Positions 16,675 through 18,330 of a stretch of 18,330 nucleotides of DNA are shown here, piece by piece (the stretch's first letter is position 1; each line of letters begins with the position of its first letter). Source of the DNA: Ignavibacteria bacterium UBA2373 (lineage in GTDB: Bacteria > Bacteroidota > Ignavibacteria > Kapaibacteriales > UBA961); the NCBI GenBank assembly GCA_002344005.1, contig DDTD01000087.1, positions 1 through 18,330 of the forward strand. The letters are read 5' to 3'. A model generated the notes under the pieces. It was not told the origin of the DNA. It was given only the letters and a program-made list of their open reading frames with translations, and searched no databases. A program made the position numbers and the translations under genes.

Positions 16675-17121
16675 GTGAAAAAAAGACTATTTTTGCCGTG
16701 GATATCTTGTTTTTCTATCATATCACTCATGATCATTATTCGCTATATCATCCTTATACTCTACGGTATTGTTCTGCTAAGACCGATACTTCCCGTCGTG
16801 GACTATATGCTCCGCTATGAGTATTATGCCGAAGAGTTGTGTGTGATGAAAGATATACCGGACAATGAATGCTGTGGCAAATGCCAAGTGACAGATGCGA
16901 TTGCGCAGCAAAGCGATGATACCTCTTCGGATTCCTCTACACCGTCTTCATCCGCTCGCCTCTACAGTGAGGAAATGTTCCATGACATAATAATACTTTT
17001 CAACAGAGAAGGTGTTCGATCTACAGAGAGTCTGCCATTACAAACCTTCATCAACCATAGCGGCAGATTATTACGAGGATATAGCCGCTTACCTTTTGCC
17101 CCTCCCGATAGAGTACTGTAA
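16675..17121 (+). CDS. Small membrane protein with a C-x9-CC-x2-C motif, family recognised by pattern only
   Basis: A 148-residue ORF starting with GTG at 16675 (GTGAAAAAAAGA), with one long hydrophobic N-terminal segment (about 7-36), then RPILPVVDYMLRYEYYAEELC, Cys56, and NECCGKC (65-70: Cys66, 67, 70). This layout, a membrane segment, 'P-x2-(Y/D)Y-x-(L/V)-x-Y-x-Y', a lone Cys, then 'CxGKC' and a charged or Ser-rich tail, matches a short, uncharacterised protein family that I know from Bacteroidota ('...LCENK..P...CNGKC...'). I cannot name it or give a function; the cysteines could bind metal or form disulfides. No recognisable ribosome-binding site is present, and an internal ATG at 16729 is an alternative start that would cut the hydrophobic segment. 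It lies 113 bp after the kinase with no terminator between. Confidence 0.7.
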   Translation: MKKRLFLPWISCFSIISLMIIIRYIILILYGIVLLRPILPVVDYMLRYEYYAEELCVMKDIPDNECCGKCQVTDAIAQQSDDTSSDSSTPSSSARLYSEEMFHDIIILFNREGVRSTESLPLQTFINHSGRLLRGYSRLPFAPPDRVL

Positions 17122-17221
17122 ATTTTACAACCGTCCATCATAATTATTATACATATTACGCACAATGACACTATTGATACATTGAGATGTAAAACCCTTA
17201 TTTATAAAACGGTTTAAAGCT

Positions 17222-17767
17222 TTGTTGGTAAACCAGTTTCACAATCAAAATCCTCAAAATGTTTTAGATATTGGTTGTGGAATTGCTACCTTGACTATTT
17301 TGATGCAAAAGCATTACCCCCAAGCCCAAATGACAGGATTTGATGGAGATGAAAGTATTTTGGCTATTGCACAAAAGAAAATGAAGCAAGAAAATTTTGC
17401 TTTTGAATTTGTGAAAGCAATGTCTTATAGTATGCCTTTTGCAGAAAACACGTTTGATGTGGCTATATCAAGCATTATGCTTCATCATTTATCAGACAGC
17501 GACAAGATTAAAACTTTGACAGAGGCTCACAGAGTATTGAAACCGAATGGAGAAATCAATATTGCAGATTGGGGCAAGGCTTCTAATTTTATGATACGTA
17601 CTTTGTTTCATATTATCCAACTCTTAGATGGGTATGATACAACAACCTCAAATGTGCAAGGGAGAATACCTGAATTTATGCAAAAAGCAGGTTTTCGAGA
17701 TGTAAAAGAAGTTTCAAAAATAGACACTGTATTAGGTACTGTTTCACTTTATCAAGGATTAAAATAA
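17222..17767 (+). CDS. Class I SAM-dependent methyltransferase, apparently N-terminally truncated
   Basis: 181 residues from a TTG at 17222, with SAM-binding motif I VLDIGCGIATLT (14-25), an acidic ribose-binding motif-II region GFDGDESIL (39-47), motif III-like FDVAISSIMLHHL (78-90) and motif IV-like RVLKPNGEINIADWG (104-118). It is a UbiE/Methyltransf_11-type fold with unknown substrate. Related proteins usually have 20-40 further residues before motif I. Here the same frame continues upstream as coding-like sequence (KPLFIKRFKAL) to a TGA at 17183, with no ATG, and only a six-codon ATG stub before that stop. The normal N-terminus thus seems lost, or the gene starts at a weak TTG. Its stop is immediately followed by the next ATG (17768), suggesting co-transcription. 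Confidence 0.78.
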   Translation: MLVNQFHNQNPQNVLDIGCGIATLTILMQKHYPQAQMTGFDGDESILAIAQKKMKQENFAFEFVKAMSYSMPFAENTFDVAISSIMLHHLSDSDKIKTLTEAHRVLKPNGEINIADWGKASNFMIRTLFHIIQLLDGYDTTTSNVQGRIPEFMQKAGFRDVKEVSKIDTVLGTVSLYQGLK

Positions 17768-17863
17768 ATGAAAAAAATCATTTTTCTATTAGCTTTTGTA
17801 AGCCTACGTTGTGGCTTGTATGCCAAAAAAAGCAGAAAGCACAGGCGAATATTGTGCGGTTGA
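17768..17863 (+). pseudogene. Detached lipoprotein signal-peptide ORF of the DUF2911 gene
   Basis: From the ATG at 17768, directly after the methyltransferase stop, the frame reads MKKIIFLLAFVSL and then becomes non-sensical and stops at a TGA at 17861-17863. One base further along, the +1 frame reads VVACMPKKAES into the DUF2911 domain. Omitting a single C at about 17807 would join the two into MKKIIFLLAFVSLVVAC, a textbook lipoprotein signal with lipobox VVAC. The ORF is therefore best read as the severed start of the following gene. Confidence 0.7.
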
Positions 17864-18330
17864 TACTATAAGTCCTGCACGTGAGTTGTCCAACCAAAAA
17901 ATTACTATCAAATACCATTCGCCATGTGTAAAAGGCAGGTTAGTTTGGGGTGGTTTGATAGCCTACAACCAAGTGTGGGTTACGGGTGCACATTATGCAA
18001 CCAATATTACATTTTTGGAAGATGTAATAGTGAATGGAAAAACTATCAAGGCAGGCAAGTATACTTTTTTCACCATTCCAAATAAGAAAAATTGGACACT
18101 GATTATCAACAAAAATTGGGAACAGCATTTGGCTGATCAATATGATGAGAAAGATGATGTATTGAGGCTTGTTGTAAAACCCGAAAGGTTGAAAACAGAA
18201 GTTTCTCGCCTTGCCTACTACCTAAAACCTGTCAATGACAAGCAAACCGAAGTATCAATGGCTTGGGAAAAAATCAAAGTGCGTTTTGTAGTAGAAAGAG
18301 TCAAGCAAAATTTTGCACAAACTACTCAAA
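17820..18330 (+). CDS. DUF2911 domain protein, 3' end beyond the window; start displaced by a frameshift
   Basis: From an in-frame ATG at 17820 the frame stays open for 170 codons to the window edge. The sequence has the DUF2911 signature: ISPARELSNQKITIKYHSP (17-35), KGRLVWGGLIAYNQVWVTGA (38-57), LEDVIVNGKTIKAGKYTFFT (66-85) and TLIINKNWEQHLADQYDEKDD. DUF2911 proteins are secreted or lipid-anchored proteins of unknown function, common in Bacteroidota. The natural start is probably 17768 with a one-base disruption near 17807 (see the preceding entry); as it stands, translation from 17820 would make a protein without a signal peptide. It belongs with the methyltransferase in one transcription unit. 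Confidence 0.8.
   Translation, partial: MPKKAESTGEYCAVDTISPARELSNQKITIKYHSPCVKGRLVWGGLIAYNQVWVTGAHYATNITFLEDVIVNGKTIKAGKYTFFTIPNKKNWTLIINKNWEQHLADQYDEKDDVLRLVVKPERLKTEVSRLAYYLKPVNDKQTEVSMAWEKIKVRFVVERVKQNFAQTTQ

Noticed and set aside
17184..18330. Horizontal transfer of the right end from another genus
   Set aside because: The broken gene starts are suggestive, but base composition by eye is not clearly different from the kdp side; without a computed comparison I do not claim transfer.

Overview
The window looks like chromosomal DNA of a member of the Bacteroidota/Chlorobiota (FCB) superphylum. The pointers are a very large secreted protein with repeated ASH ('choice-of-anchor D') domains and a C-terminal type IX secretion (T9SS) sorting domain, a moderately AT-rich sequence, A-rich rather than strong Shine-Dalgarno starts, and a kdp locus in the layout I associate with Bacteroidota: a sigma-54 activator, kdpFABC, a porin, a stand-alone KdpD sensor piece and a separate histidine kinase. 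The ASH-rich T9SS protein is reminiscent of Kapabacteria-type genomes, but that placement is a guess.

Layout. Bases 1-6000 are read on the minus strand: the start of an unidentified gene running off the left edge, a GT4-type glycosyltransferase, a small RRM RNA-binding protein with a clear intrinsic terminator, and a 1326-residue secreted multidomain protein. A 322-bp divergent intergenic region follows. Bases 6283-16561 on the plus strand form a complete K+-scavenging Kdp module: an NtrC-type response regulator; a 283-bp regulatory gap with inverted repeats; kdpF (25 codons), kdpA, kdpB and kdpC; an outer-membrane beta-barrel porin; a short KdpD (KdpD domain plus USP domain, no kinase); and a two-TM HAMP/PAS histidine kinase. 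The genes from kdpF to the kinase are close-packed or overlapping and probably form one operon.

How it works together (inference). The kinase and the soluble KdpD-like protein sense K+ limitation or turgor/c-di-AMP state. The sigma-54 activator replaces the usual OmpR-type KdpE and would act from inverted repeats about 100 bp upstream of a possible sigma-54 promoter. KdpFABC pumps K+ across the inner membrane, and the porin probably provides passage across the outer membrane.

The right end (16675-18330) is of a different kind: a small membrane/Cys-rich protein of a family I recognise only by pattern, an N-terminally shortened SAM methyltransferase, and a DUF2911 protein whose lipoprotein signal peptide is split off by an apparent one-base frameshift. 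The last two suggest decay, a rearrangement junction, or an assembly/sequencing error. No tRNA, rRNA, CRISPR array or insertion sequence was seen. I did not find a clearly new system; the most distinctive parts are the rewired Kdp control circuit and the broken right end.
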